This document shows positions 19,479 to 26,640 of a stretch of 64,000 bases of DNA, in pieces (position 1 is the stretch's first letter; each line of letters opens with the position of its first letter). A program made the translations under genes and the position numbers. The DNA comes from Maribacter sp. (GTDB lineage: Bacteria > Bacteroidota > Bacteroidia > Flavobacteriales > Flavobacteriaceae): positions 1 through 64,000 of the forward strand of contig JAHDDL010000018.1 of NCBI GenBank assembly GCA_020629415.1. Direction: 5' to 3'. The notes beneath the pieces are model-generated. The model did no database searches. It worked only from the letters and a program-made list of their open reading frames with translations, and was not told the origin of the DNA.

Positions 19479-20009
19479 ATGAAAATATTAGGAATAGGGT
19501 CAAGAATAATACATAAAGAATACGGCAAAGGAGTAATTACCAATGTTTCAAGCAATATGTATTGGGTCACATTCATTGATAAAGGATTGGAGACCATAGA
19601 AATTGATGCGGATATAGAGGTTGTTGAAGCAATTGAAAATGAAGTGGATACCGTTAGTTTTTTTGATGTAGAAAGTTCTTTGGTAGCTATTTTGCAAAAA
19701 TGGAGTGATGCAACACAGCGAGTGGCCATTGCCGATAAGTGGAAGGGTGGAAGTTTAATTTTAGAGCCCGGGGAAGTAGGTATGAGCAATAAAGAAATTC
19801 CAATAAATACGTTCTTTCATAAAATTGTGATGGTGCGTGACCGTATACGGGTTATGGAGCAAAAAATAAATTCAAGCAAGAATTTAGATGATCAAGAGAA
19901 AATAGATTTGCAACAGTATATTACTCGTATCTATGGTAGTTTAACAACATTTAATGTTCTTTTTAAGGCAAAAAGCGATCATTTTGTTGGCGAGAAATCG
20001 GGTAAATAG
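19479..20009 (+). CDS. Hypothetical protein with N-terminal KOW/Tudor-like segment
   Basis: 176 aa using ATG 19479, chosen because the preceding in-frame residues (MLKIKTDLKLAWKLKHSR) are unlike a conserved start. The first 55 residues, GIGSRIIHKEYGKGVITNVSS, read like the small beta-barrel at the C-terminus of UvrD/PcrA helicases, which binds RNA polymerase or nucleic acid. The rest is helical with a probable coiled segment near 125-155. No catalytic motif. A nucleic-acid or polymerase contact is inference from the barrel alone. Confidence 0.6.
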   Translation: MKILGIGSRIIHKEYGKGVITNVSSNMYWVTFIDKGLETIEIDADIEVVEAIENEVDTVSFFDVESSLVAILQKWSDATQRVAIADKWKGGSLILEPGEVGMSNKEIPINTFFHKIVMVRDRIRVMEQKINSSKNLDDQEKIDLQQYITRIYGSLTTFNVLFKAKSDHFVGEKSGK

Positions 20010-20018
20010 ATTTCCGGT

Positions 20019-20912
20019 TCAATGTTGAACACGAAGCGCTTTTACAATTTCATATTGTTTTTTAACAATAGCTTCATTTACCATATGGGCCGCTTTTGAA
20101 ACGATTACAAATTCTTTTCTTGGGGCCCTAATTTTATCAAAATAAGGTTTGGTCAATTCCTTTGGGCATAAAACGTCATTTTCTCCTTGAATTAAATAAA
20201 CCGGTAGCTTAAATGTTACTGCTGTTTTATCAAAATCAATGTGTGTGGTCATTGCGGGTACCCCCAAATACTCATCGCCCACAAGATTTAGAAAAGTATA
20301 ATCATCGCCATCGTATCTATTTTTACTATCATGGTTGTTGTCATATTCATCTGCAATTTTTCGCCATTTAGAGGGTACAGGTTCTGAATGTTCTTTTTCA
20401 AACCGTTGCACTACATTTAGTAGCTGACCATAATCTTTTGCTCTCCGGTATGGTGGCGCGCCCAGATCATTAAGTTTTTTTACGGCTTGATCATCTAACT
20501 TTTCTTTGGCAAATTTAAAAACTTCACAATAGGCATTATTGATATTTCTAGTAAATTTTACAAATTGAGCATGGCCAAGATAGGCGTGAAATAAATCTGG
20601 ATTTTTTTGCGCCATTTGTGTCGCCAATATAGAGCCCCAAGAAGTGCCGATCAATATTAATTTGCTCTTATCTAATCGATTTAATACATACTCTGAAACT
20701 GCAATACCATCATTGGCCATTTGTTCAAATGAAAGTAGATTATTGGTATAAAAATCATTGTTCATTTCTTTAGGTCGATTAATACCAAATGTTTTACCGG
20801 AGCCTCGTTGATCCCAATGTACTATGGTATACTCTTTCATCCAACCAGCAAAGACATTTTCTTTATAATAGCTCATGGTGCTTCCCGGACCACCGTGAAC
20901 CAGCAACACCAC
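20019..20912 (-). CDS. Alpha/beta hydrolase (proline iminopeptidase-like), 5' end lost
   Basis: The catalytic core is intact: oxyanion motif HGGPGS, nucleophile elbow GTSWGS, acid QGENDVLCP and histidine SKAAHMV. The frame starts with GTG at 20912 in the middle of what should be the first core strand. Translating further upstream in the same frame gives clear hydrolase sequence (IGGIEQWVSISG, then NDTNNPVVLLVHGG) back to about 20999, but a TAA at 21005-21003 closes it and no ATG, GTG or TTG start is visible between. A normal gene would continue to a start about 20-40 codons earlier. So the gene is N-truncated and fused out of frame to a GyrI-like fragment. It may be dead, or expressed from GTG or by frameshifting. 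Confidence 0.7.
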   Translation of the reverse strand: MVLLVHGGPGSTMSYYKENVFAGWMKEYTIVHWDQRGSGKTFGINRPKEMNNDFYTNNLLSFEQMANDGIAVSEYVLNRLDKSKLILIGTSWGSILATQMAQKNPDLFHAYLGHAQFVKFTRNINNAYCEVFKFAKEKLDDQAVKKLNDLGAPPYRRAKDYGQLLNVVQRFEKEHSEPVPSKWRKIADEYDNNHDSKNRYDGDDYTFLNLVGDEYLGVPAMTTHIDFDKTAVTFKLPVYLIQGENDVLCPKELTKPYFDKIRAPRKEFVIVSKAAHMVNEAIVKKQYEIVKALRVQH

Positions 20913-21187
20913 GGGATTATTGGTGTCATTTCCGCTAATGGATACCCATTGTTCAATACCGCCAATACTTCTGGTAAGACATCTGTTTTCTTTAAAGTCA
21001 TTTTAATAGCATATGCAAGACTGTACAGTGCCTGAATATATTCTGTAAAAGTTGCACTAGTAGGATTACCCTCACCGTGGATACTTAAATATTTAAACTT
21101 TGGTATGGTTACTAATTCTGGGGTACTCTTAGGCAAATAAATACCTTTTTCCGTTTTTCTCCATTCATGTTTTACTATCGCCTTCAT
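20873..21187 (-). pseudogene. GyrI-like domain gene, 5' fragment only, running out of frame into a hydrolase
   Basis: Starting at ATG 21187 (MKAIVKHEWRKTEKGIYLP), about 65 residues match the start of GyrI-like small-molecule-binding proteins of flavobacteria, including PELVTIPKFKYLSIHGEGNP and TFTEYIQALYSLAYAIKM. Family members continue for about 200 residues with a YYEYTVYPLEGVW-type region; here that is missing. After MTLK at about 20990 the frame reads hydrolase DNA in the wrong frame and ends at 20873. The join lies at ACTTTAAAGAAA (20998-20987), which fits recombination at a short direct repeat. The remaining 104-residue product is probably non-functional. Confidence 0.72.
20990..20996 (-). 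other. Canonical -1 frameshift heptamer T TTA AAG at the gene junction
   Basis: On the minus strand the GyrI-like frame reads ACT TTA AAG, so T TTA AAG sits in the X XXY YYZ register. A -1 slip there would continue with GAA AAC AGA, exactly the frame of the hydrolase downstream. No stop separates the two after the slip. This may be a coincidence of the microhomology that created the junction. Confidence 0.5.
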
Positions 21188-21367
21188 ATAAACAAAGTAA
21201 GTGAATAAGGCAAAAGGTTGCACGGTTCATATAATTAACTTGTAGTTTTTAGTACCGTATAAAGCTTTATCACGCAGTTATTATTCATTTGTTAGCTGTT
21301 TTATTATATTTTATAATAAGACTTGTTTTTAATTGTGCATTGGCTATTTTAGAATAAAATTTATATC

Positions 21368-22372
21368 ATGGGTAAGGTGGTTACGTTCGGTGAAGTATTA
21401 ATGAGAATCTCACCTAGAGGCAACAAAAAATTCGTTCAATCCAATATTGTTGAGTTTTATTTTGGCGGGACGGAGTTAAATGTGGGAATTTCCATTTCTA
21501 ATTTTGGAGGCAATGTAAAACACATTAGTGCCGTATCCGATGATTTTATTGGAGTTACTGCCTTGACCTATATTCAAAAATTTGGGGTAGATACATCTGC
21601 AGTTGTAAAGTCTAAAAGACCTTTGGGTGTTTATTTTCTAGAAGTAGGCGCAGTAATAAGGCCCAGCATGATATCTTATAACCGATCTCATTCAGCATTT
21701 TCTGAAATAGAGCCCTCTAGAGTAAATTGGGAAAATGCATTGGAAGATGCAGGGTGGATGCATTGGACAGGTATAACACCTGCATTGTCAGAGGGAGCTT
21801 ATGTTACCTTGAAAGAAGGATTAAAATTAGCAAGAGAAAAAGGTATTGCCGTTTCTGCGGACCCTACCTATCGTAGTGGTTTATGGAAATATGGTCAAGA
21901 TCCAAAAGAAGCATTAATAGAATTATTGCATTATTCTACCATATTTATTGGTGGCGTAAATGAAATTAATGAGGTTTTGGGAACCGACTTTGGATATGAA
22001 AACGATGACTTTATAGCGGCTAGTAAACAACTGATGAAGGAATTTCCAAACATTGAAAAAGTATTTGATAAAATTAGGACTTCATTAAATTCTTCTTGGC
22101 ATAAAATAAGGGCAAGAATGTGGAATGGTAAAGAGTTTAGGGAGACGCAGGATATAGATATAACCCACGTTGTTGACCGTATAGGAACAGGTGATGCGTT
22201 TGCTGCAGGATTGATTTACGGGTTACAACAATATGGTGATTATAAAGCCATGGAGTTTGCCAGTGCAGCATGTGCTTTAAAGCATACTTATGAAGGTGAT
22301 GTAAATTTTGCAACCGTAAATGAGGTCAACAATATAATTGCGGGCAATATTACGGGCAGATTGGTACGATAG
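21368..22372 (+). CDS. PfkB-family sugar kinase, 2-dehydro-3-deoxygluconate kinase-like
   Basis: 334 aa ribokinase-like kinase. PfkB signature 1 is at the start (FYFGGTELNVGISISNFGG), and signature 2 with the catalytic Asp reads DRIGTGDAFAAGLIYGL (near residue 275). The opening VVTFGEVLMRISP and the YNRSHSAFSE region are those of KDG kinases, which phosphorylate 2-keto-3-deoxygluconate in uronate and alginate or pectin breakdown. No uronate-pathway neighbour is in the window, so the substrate is inferred from sequence flavour only. Other PfkB sugars remain possible. Confidence 0.82.
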   Translation: MGKVVTFGEVLMRISPRGNKKFVQSNIVEFYFGGTELNVGISISNFGGNVKHISAVSDDFIGVTALTYIQKFGVDTSAVVKSKRPLGVYFLEVGAVIRPSMISYNRSHSAFSEIEPSRVNWENALEDAGWMHWTGITPALSEGAYVTLKEGLKLAREKGIAVSADPTYRSGLWKYGQDPKEALIELLHYSTIFIGGVNEINEVLGTDFGYENDDFIAASKQLMKEFPNIEKVFDKIRTSLNSSWHKIRARMWNGKEFRETQDIDITHVVDRIGTGDAFAAGLIYGLQQYGDYKAMEFASAACALKHTYEGDVNFATVNEVNNIIAGNITGRLVR

Positions 22373-22380
22373 AATTAAGA

Positions 22381-22812
22381 CTATTGTAAACTTTCAACTT
22401 TTATCATGCCTGTAATTTGGCATGAGCGTTTTACCGTGTTGTATATAGTACCGTGTTTTTCAATATTTTTTTTCAAAAGTCTTGTATTTAGTTTTTCATC
22501 ATTGCTATAAATAATTAAACTGTAAACAATGTTATCCATTCTCGGTGGATTTTCAAGCCTATCTGCGTTAATTTCTAAATCGGTTTTCTGATATTCAAAC
22601 TTCATCATTTTAGAAAAACGTTCAACATTTTTTAACATGCAAGCAGCAAAAGAACCCAAAAATAATTCCGCAGGATTTGGAAGACTTTTTGAAGTTGAAT
22701 TGGTAGTTACAAAATCTATACTGGATTTTTTAATATGAATTGTAGCGTCATCGTTAGATTTAGAATTAGCATTTATTCTATAGTTTATGTAGCAATTTTT
22801 ATATTTTAACAA
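22381..22812 (-). CDS. OsmC family protein
   Basis: 143 aa. Both cysteines of the OsmC/Ohr fold are readable: FAACMLKNVERF (central helix) and KRSCQITGMI near the C-terminus. OsmC/Ohr proteins reduce organic hydroperoxides through this Cys pair; the YhfA-like branch is less defined. The frame opens with TTG at 22812 (MLKYKNCYINY) and has no ATG before the conserved core, so a non-ATG start is needed. It opens a minus-strand neighbourhood of stress and repair proteins reaching to 25.7 kb, though each gene has its own gap upstream. Confidence 0.85.
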   Translation of the reverse strand: MLKYKNCYINYRINANSKSNDDATIHIKKSSIDFVTTNSTSKSLPNPAELFLGSFAACMLKNVERFSKMMKFEYQKTDLEINADRLENPPRMDNIVYSLIIYSNDEKLNTRLLKKNIEKHGTIYNTVKRSCQITGMIKVESLQ

Positions 22813-22825
22813 TACCGTATTAGTA

Positions 22826-22835
22826 TACCATTGTA
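22826..22835. promoter_or_regulatory. TACCATTGTA inverted repeat upstream of osmC-like gene
   Basis: Imperfect palindrome TACCA/TTGTA, 13 bases before the OsmC start. Similar TACC-containing palindromes lie before the next two minus-strand genes (23438-23447 and 24331-24344). Operator role is inference. Confidence 0.3.
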
Positions 22836-22929
22836 ATATTTAGTAGTGTAAAATTACAATTGAATGCGCTACTAAAAACTGATTAAAGTCACACTTATTC
22901 AGTTAAACATAAAAGCATGAAAAAAGAAT

Positions 22930-23388
22930 TTAGGGGTTAGGGGATGAGAACTTGTTTTTAAAATCGAATACTTTTTCTGAAGCACCGTTTATTTGAAGGT
23001 AATCAAGAAGAGCAACAGCGTTCTGCACAGTAGGGTAATCACCCTTATTGATCCACCACATTGCATTAGATGCCTTACCATATTTTAAAAACCATTCTTT
23101 TCTTCTTCTTAAAAAATCTGTATGGAAAGTTCTGTATACAAATTTTTCTAAAGTTTCAGTAGATTCCCAAACAGATATGTTTACAATTACTTGTTCATCA
23201 TTGTAAGGGTTGAAGCTGGTAGCATCATTGGTTTCATCTTTAAGTCGCCATATAAAACCTTCACTTTGTTCTGCTAGCTGGTTGACCTTGTCTAAGTTGT
23301 CGACAAACTCTTTCATAATTGGGTCGTTAATGCTTACTCCCCTCATTCTGGCAATATTGATCTGTGCTAATTGGTAATGGTTCTCCAT
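22930..23388 (-). CDS. DUF3291 domain protein
   Basis: 152 aa covering one DUF3291 domain: YQLAQINIARMRG at the start, EGFIWRLKDE, VNISVWESTETLEKFVY and the late MWWINKGDYPTV are all typical. The fold is a ferredoxin-like alpha-beta dimer resembling antibiotic-biosynthesis monooxygenases, without recognised cofactor residues. Function unknown. Cytoplasmic. The gene stands between OsmC and the TIGR03915 repair protein in the same direction. Confidence 0.82.
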   Translation of the reverse strand: MENHYQLAQINIARMRGVSINDPIMKEFVDNLDKVNQLAEQSEGFIWRLKDETNDATSFNPYNDEQVIVNISVWESTETLEKFVYRTFHTDFLRRRKEWFLKYGKASNAMWWINKGDYPTVQNAVALLDYLQINGASEKVFDFKNKFSSPNP

Positions 23389-23437
23389 GTAATCAATGCT
23401 TATAAATATGAGCTTAATAAAATATATTACATATTTA

Positions 23438-23447
23438 TACCAAGGTA
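23438..23447. promoter_or_regulatory. TACCAAGGTA inverted repeat upstream of DUF3291 gene
   Basis: TACC-AA-GGTA, with four-base arms, 50 bases before the DUF3291 start. It resembles the palindromes in the two neighbouring gaps. Operator role unproven. Confidence 0.3.
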
Positions 23448-23479
23448 AATTACCAAATTAACAAAAATGAATTATAAAT

Positions 23480-24256
23480 CTACACGGCTTCCTTTTTTTC
23501 AGATAAATATTTCCAATAACGCTTTGGTACATGTTGAACATGTAATTTGGTATTGATTCTAGACTTAATAGTGGTACTTTTAAAATAGTTGTTCCATAAG
23601 TCTTGATAATTGTATTCTTCCTTTGTAAATACAGCGCTTTTTTCAATACTATTAGTGTGAATATCCGTTAAATCAAGTGATATGATTTCTACGGTCTGTA
23701 AATCATAAAATATCCCGTATTTACGCTTAACATCATAAATAATCCATTGCTGATCGGCATATCTATTTCTAAAGTGTTTTGATATTAGTGGTAGTACATC
23801 AAAATCTGGCTCAATATTGGCAAAATAAACATCGTCTTTAGTGAGTTGAAATCGAACAAAGGCTTCCATTCTGTGTTTTTCTCTACCTACTTTATGAGCT
23901 ATTTGATTTATTTTCAAAATTGCATCATCGCCAAAATCTGTTGAGCCCAAGTACTTGCCACCCATTAATTTTTGTATGTAGTGATAGAGTAGTGCCTCAA
24001 TATTATTTTGCTCACTTAAAAAAGCAAAGTAAATATTCTTAATTGCCGAATTATTTTTTTTTCGTACACCATTCCAAACACGCTGTGCTTTTTCAATATT
24101 TGTAAAAATTGTTTCGGTTTCGGCAAAGAGTCCTTTTTGAAATTGACTGTTTTTTTGAATATCGGCATGAGCTAATTTTTGTTCAAAGCCAATAAAAACA
24201 GCAGTCAAAAAACCATTGAAACTACCATCGTAAACTAGAATTTTTGAAGTATTCAT
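23480..24256 (-). CDS. TIGR03915 (DUF4130) family DNA metabolism protein
   Basis: 258 aa. The start KILVYDGSFNGFLTAVF and the later GREKHRMEAFVRFQL and FANIEPDFDVLPLI are diagnostic of the DUF4130/TIGR03915 family. Members occur almost always beside the radical-SAM protein TIGR03916, as here (25.7-24.5 kb, same strand, 208-nt gap), and the pair is annotated as putative DNA modification or repair. In proteobacterial homologues the domain is fused to a uracil-DNA glycosylase-like domain. The reaction is not known. The C-terminal VPKRYWKYLSEK is the usual end, so the gene is intact. Confidence 0.88.
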   Translation of the reverse strand: MNTSKILVYDGSFNGFLTAVFIGFEQKLAHADIQKNSQFQKGLFAETETIFTNIEKAQRVWNGVRKKNNSAIKNIYFAFLSEQNNIEALLYHYIQKLMGGKYLGSTDFGDDAILKINQIAHKVGREKHRMEAFVRFQLTKDDVYFANIEPDFDVLPLISKHFRNRYADQQWIIYDVKRKYGIFYDLQTVEIISLDLTDIHTNSIEKSAVFTKEEYNYQDLWNNYFKSTTIKSRINTKLHVQHVPKRYWKYLSEKKEAV

Positions 24257-24265
24257 ATTATAGTT

Positions 24266-24442
24266 TTAGAAGTTAAAAAAAAATATACGAGTAATGATTT
24301 TTAGTCTTTTTTTAATTTTAGTTTTTAATAATACCAATTGGTATCCTAAAGTTAAAATTTGACTCTGACTACGGTTCAAAACAATGTTCAAAATTGAAAT
24401 GTTTTGTGTATTTAATGGGCTGTTTAGATTTTCCATAGTCAT
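24266..24442 (-). CDS. Possible small protein of 58 aa between the two repair genes
   Basis: An ATG-started frame (MTMENLNSPLN...) fills most of the 208-nt gap between the radical-SAM gene and the DUF4130 gene and ends 10 nt before the latter. Its C-terminal third is hydrophobic and basic (QLVLLKTKIKKRLKII, then FFFNF). No homologue recognised, codon use is AT-rich and it covers a 14-bp palindrome, so it may be only a chance frame. Confidence 0.2.
   Translation of the reverse strand: MTMENLNSPLNTQNISILNIVLNRSQSQILTLGYQLVLLKTKIKKRLKIITRIFFFNF
24331..24344. promoter_or_regulatory. Perfect 14-bp palindrome ATACCAATTGGTAT upstream of the DUF4130 gene
   Basis: The sequence equals its own reverse complement and lies about 75 bases upstream of the DUF4130 ATG, in a gap that otherwise shows only AT-rich sequence. 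It looks like a binding site for a dimeric repressor; the protein is unknown. Confidence 0.4.
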
Positions 24443-24464
24443 AAAATTATAATTAAGTTATACT

Positions 24465-25724
24465 TTAGTTAAATAGTGATAATTGATTGTTATATTGATT
24501 TTTGAATTTCCCGTTTTGAGATTGTAAAATCATTCCTTTAATTTTAGGTGCGTCTAAATCTCTACGTTCCCAATCATTAGAATTACAGATAATAAAATAC
24601 TTAGCTCTATTGAGCGCGATTCCCATTTTTTTAAGATGTTCCCAATTTAAACTACGATATTTTCTTGCACTTATTATTTTATGTACAGAGCCCATACCTA
24701 TTCCCGGTATTCTTGCCAGCATTCGTGGTTCTGCTTTGTTGATGTCTACCGGAAAATGATTTAGGTTACGTAACGCCCACATTAATTTGGGGTCAATATC
24801 CATATCTAAATTTGGATTGTCAGCATCCAATATTTCATTTACACTAAAACCATAAAAACGAAGGAGCCAATCTGTCTGATATAACCTGTTTTCACGAAGC
24901 ATAGGAACTTCTGAGCCTAATGACGGTAGTCTACTATCTGTAGAAATAGGAACATAGCCGGAGTAATACACACGTTTCATTTTATAATTTTTATAAAAAT
25001 GTGTGGCAGAGTACATAATGTCCTTGTCACTTTCTCCTGTAGCACCAACTATCATTTGGGTGCTCTGACCTGCAGGAGCATATTTGGCGGTACTTTTAAT
25101 GATTTTACGTTCTTCTTTGTAACGTATAATTTCATCTTTAACCTTTTGCATAGGCTTAATGAAATCTTCATGTTTTTTATCTGGGGCCAATAGTTTAAGG
25201 CCGGAAATAGTGGGGATTTCAATGTTGACCGATAAACGGTCAGCATATAAACCGGCCTCATACATTAGTTCGTCACTGGCGCCAGGTATGGACTTTAAAT
25301 GAATATAGCCGTTAAAACTTTCTTCTTCACGCAATTTTTTAGCTACGGCAATAAGTCGTTCCATAGTGTGGTCGGCACTTTTGAAAATACCGGAACTTAA
25401 GAACAGACCCTCTATATAATTTCTCCTATAAAAATTAATGGTTAGGTCTACTACTTCTTGTATTTTAAAAGCAGCTCTTTGTATGTCGTTACTTTTACGA
25501 GTAACACAATATGCACAATCAAAAATACAATGATTGGTTAACAATATCTTTAACAAGGAGACGCAACGCCCATCTTCTGTGTAGGTATGGCAAATTCCGG
25601 TACCGGTGTCTCCCAAACCATTATTTTTGTTTTTACGATTACTGCCGCTACTTGAGCAAGACACATCATATTTAGCGGCATCTGCCAAAATATTCAATTT
25701 TTCTTTAATTCGATTAAAATCCAT
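24465..25724 (-). CDS. Putative DNA modification/repair radical SAM protein (TIGR03916)
   Basis: 419 aa. The radical-SAM cluster motif CxxxCxxC is NHCIFDCAYC (Cys66, Cys70, Cys73). Upstream is a second Cys-rich region (VSCSSS, GTGICH, GRCVSLL) that includes residues conserved in the family. The C-terminus holds a helix-hairpin-helix DNA-binding segment (RIPGIGMGSVHKIISARKY). Radical SAM enzymes cleave S-adenosylmethionine to start radical chemistry; together with the HhH this supports work on DNA, as for spore photoproduct lyase, although the substrate is unknown. It is divergent from an S24 repressor and its promoter carries the repeat operators, suggesting damage-inducible control. Confidence 0.9.
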   Translation of the reverse strand: MDFNRIKEKLNILADAAKYDVSCSSSGSNRKNKNNGLGDTGTGICHTYTEDGRCVSLLKILLTNHCIFDCAYCVTRKSNDIQRAAFKIQEVVDLTINFYRRNYIEGLFLSSGIFKSADHTMERLIAVAKKLREEESFNGYIHLKSIPGASDELMYEAGLYADRLSVNIEIPTISGLKLLAPDKKHEDFIKPMQKVKDEIIRYKEERKIIKSTAKYAPAGQSTQMIVGATGESDKDIMYSATHFYKNYKMKRVYYSGYVPISTDSRLPSLGSEVPMLRENRLYQTDWLLRFYGFSVNEILDADNPNLDMDIDPKLMWALRNLNHFPVDINKAEPRMLARIPGIGMGSVHKIISARKYRSLNWEHLKKMGIALNRAKYFIICNSNDWERRDLDAPKIKGMILQSQNGKFKNQYNNQLSLFN

Positions 25725-25742
25725 AGCAATTAGTAATTAATC

Positions 25743-25750
25743 CAAAATTA
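25743..25750 (-). promoter_or_regulatory. -7 promoter element of the radical SAM repair gene
   Basis: Minus-strand TAATTTTG fits TAnnTTTG and lies 18 bases before the ATG at 25724. The first GGAAATATTCC operator begins two bases further upstream, inside the promoter spacer. Confidence 0.5.
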
Positions 25751-25804
25751 TGGAAATATTCCTAATTATGGAAATATTCCTAATTATTTTTTGGATATAA
25801 TCCA
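25746..25804. promoter_or_regulatory. Operator cluster between S24 repressor and DNA-repair operon
   Basis: Two tandem 18-bp units (25746-25763 and 25764-25781), each containing GGAAATATTCC (25752-25762 and 25770-25780), are followed by a related inverted repeat TGGATATAATCCA (25792-25804). The first two fall in the promoter of the radical-SAM gene and the third overlaps the -33 element of the repressor gene. The arrangement suggests autoregulation and co-regulation by the S24 repressor; this is inference. Confidence 0.6.
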
Positions 25805-25819
25805 TATTCACTATATTTG
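25791..25819 (+). promoter_or_regulatory. Promoter of the S24 repressor (TTG-N18-TATATTTG)
   Basis: TTG at 25791-25793, an 18-base spacer and TATATTTG at 25812-25819 match the Bacteroidetes consensus fully. The element ends 45 bases before the ATG at 25864. Confidence 0.7.
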
Positions 25820-25863
25820 AAGTATCGAGAATGCTAAATACTTGATTGATAACGAGCTATATT

Positions 25864-26631
25864 ATGGAAAACGAATTGACGTTAAAACGGTTTACAGATT
25901 TGAGACGGGAATTAGGATATACCCAGGCAGATTTTGCCAAGTTGATCGGAGTCTCTAATACCACTGCTGATATAGAACGGGGCAGAACAAAACTTTCAGG
26001 TAAAGTGGTTTCCGAGTTATTGAAGCAATTTAAAATTAATCCGCTTTGGCTTTTTGGCGAAAGTGAAGAACAATATTTAGAAACGTCAAAGACAAGCGTT
26101 ATACCCAAAGTTGTAACGGTTGATTCCGCTAATAGGGATAACATGGTTTTGGTGAATGCGAAAGCTGCGGCCGGGTATCCTCAAAATATTTCGGATACCA
26201 GTTGGTATCAGCAATTACCTGCTTTTGATTTGCCTATTCCCGAATTTAGAAATGCTACTTATCGTGGCTTTCAAGTAGAGGGAGATAGTATGTTGCCCAA
26301 TTTACATCCGGGTGAATGGGTTTTGGCCAGGGCAATTGAACATATAGATTATGTAAGTGCGAATAAAATGTATGTAGTGGTTTTGCAAGATTCTATAATG
26401 GTAAAAAAGGTGGAGAAAAGACCGAATTCAAATAATGTAACACTGATTTCTTTAAACGAAACATACCCTCCTTATGATATAAAACCTTTTCAAATTCAAG
26501 AAATTTGGGAGGTGAGCAGTAAAATTACGTTCAATGTAGATGCTACAACGGATAGTGGATTGCTGCGACAGCTTCAAGAGTCTATGAAAGAGTTAAAAGA
26601 TCAATTACAACATGTTAAGAAGGTTAATTAA
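25864..26631 (+). CDS. LexA-like transcriptional repressor (XRE HTH plus S24 peptidase domain)
   Basis: 255 aa from ATG 25864; the upstream in-frame TTG was rejected because it precedes a typical MENELTLKRF start. Residues 8-62 form an XRE helix-turn-helix (LRRELGYTQADFAKLIGVS). The C-terminal S24 domain has the catalytic Ser in VEGDSMLPN (Ser142) and Lys in IMVKKV (Lys181 or 182). A candidate autocleavage bond Ala-Gly sits in AKAAAGYP (103-104), where LexA and CI proteins are cut. Such proteins repress damage genes until RecA stimulates cleavage. Bacteroidetes often lack standard LexA and use XRE-S24 proteins instead. Its divergent partner is the DNA-repair pair. Confidence 0.88.
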   Translation: MENELTLKRFTDLRRELGYTQADFAKLIGVSNTTADIERGRTKLSGKVVSELLKQFKINPLWLFGESEEQYLETSKTSVIPKVVTVDSANRDNMVLVNAKAAAGYPQNISDTSWYQQLPAFDLPIPEFRNATYRGFQVEGDSMLPNLHPGEWVLARAIEHIDYVSANKMYVVVLQDSIMVKKVEKRPNSNNVTLISLNETYPPYDIKPFQIQEIWEVSSKITFNVDATTDSGLLRQLQESMKELKDQLQHVKKVN

Positions 26632-26640
26632 ATAAATACT

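Noticed and set aside
19841-19850. CCGTATACGG palindrome as a fifth copy of the iterated palindrome
   Set aside because: It shares the CGTATACG core but the flanks are CC/GG rather than AT(A)..(T)AT, and it falls in a coding region with ordinary codon use (RIRVM). Counted as separate.
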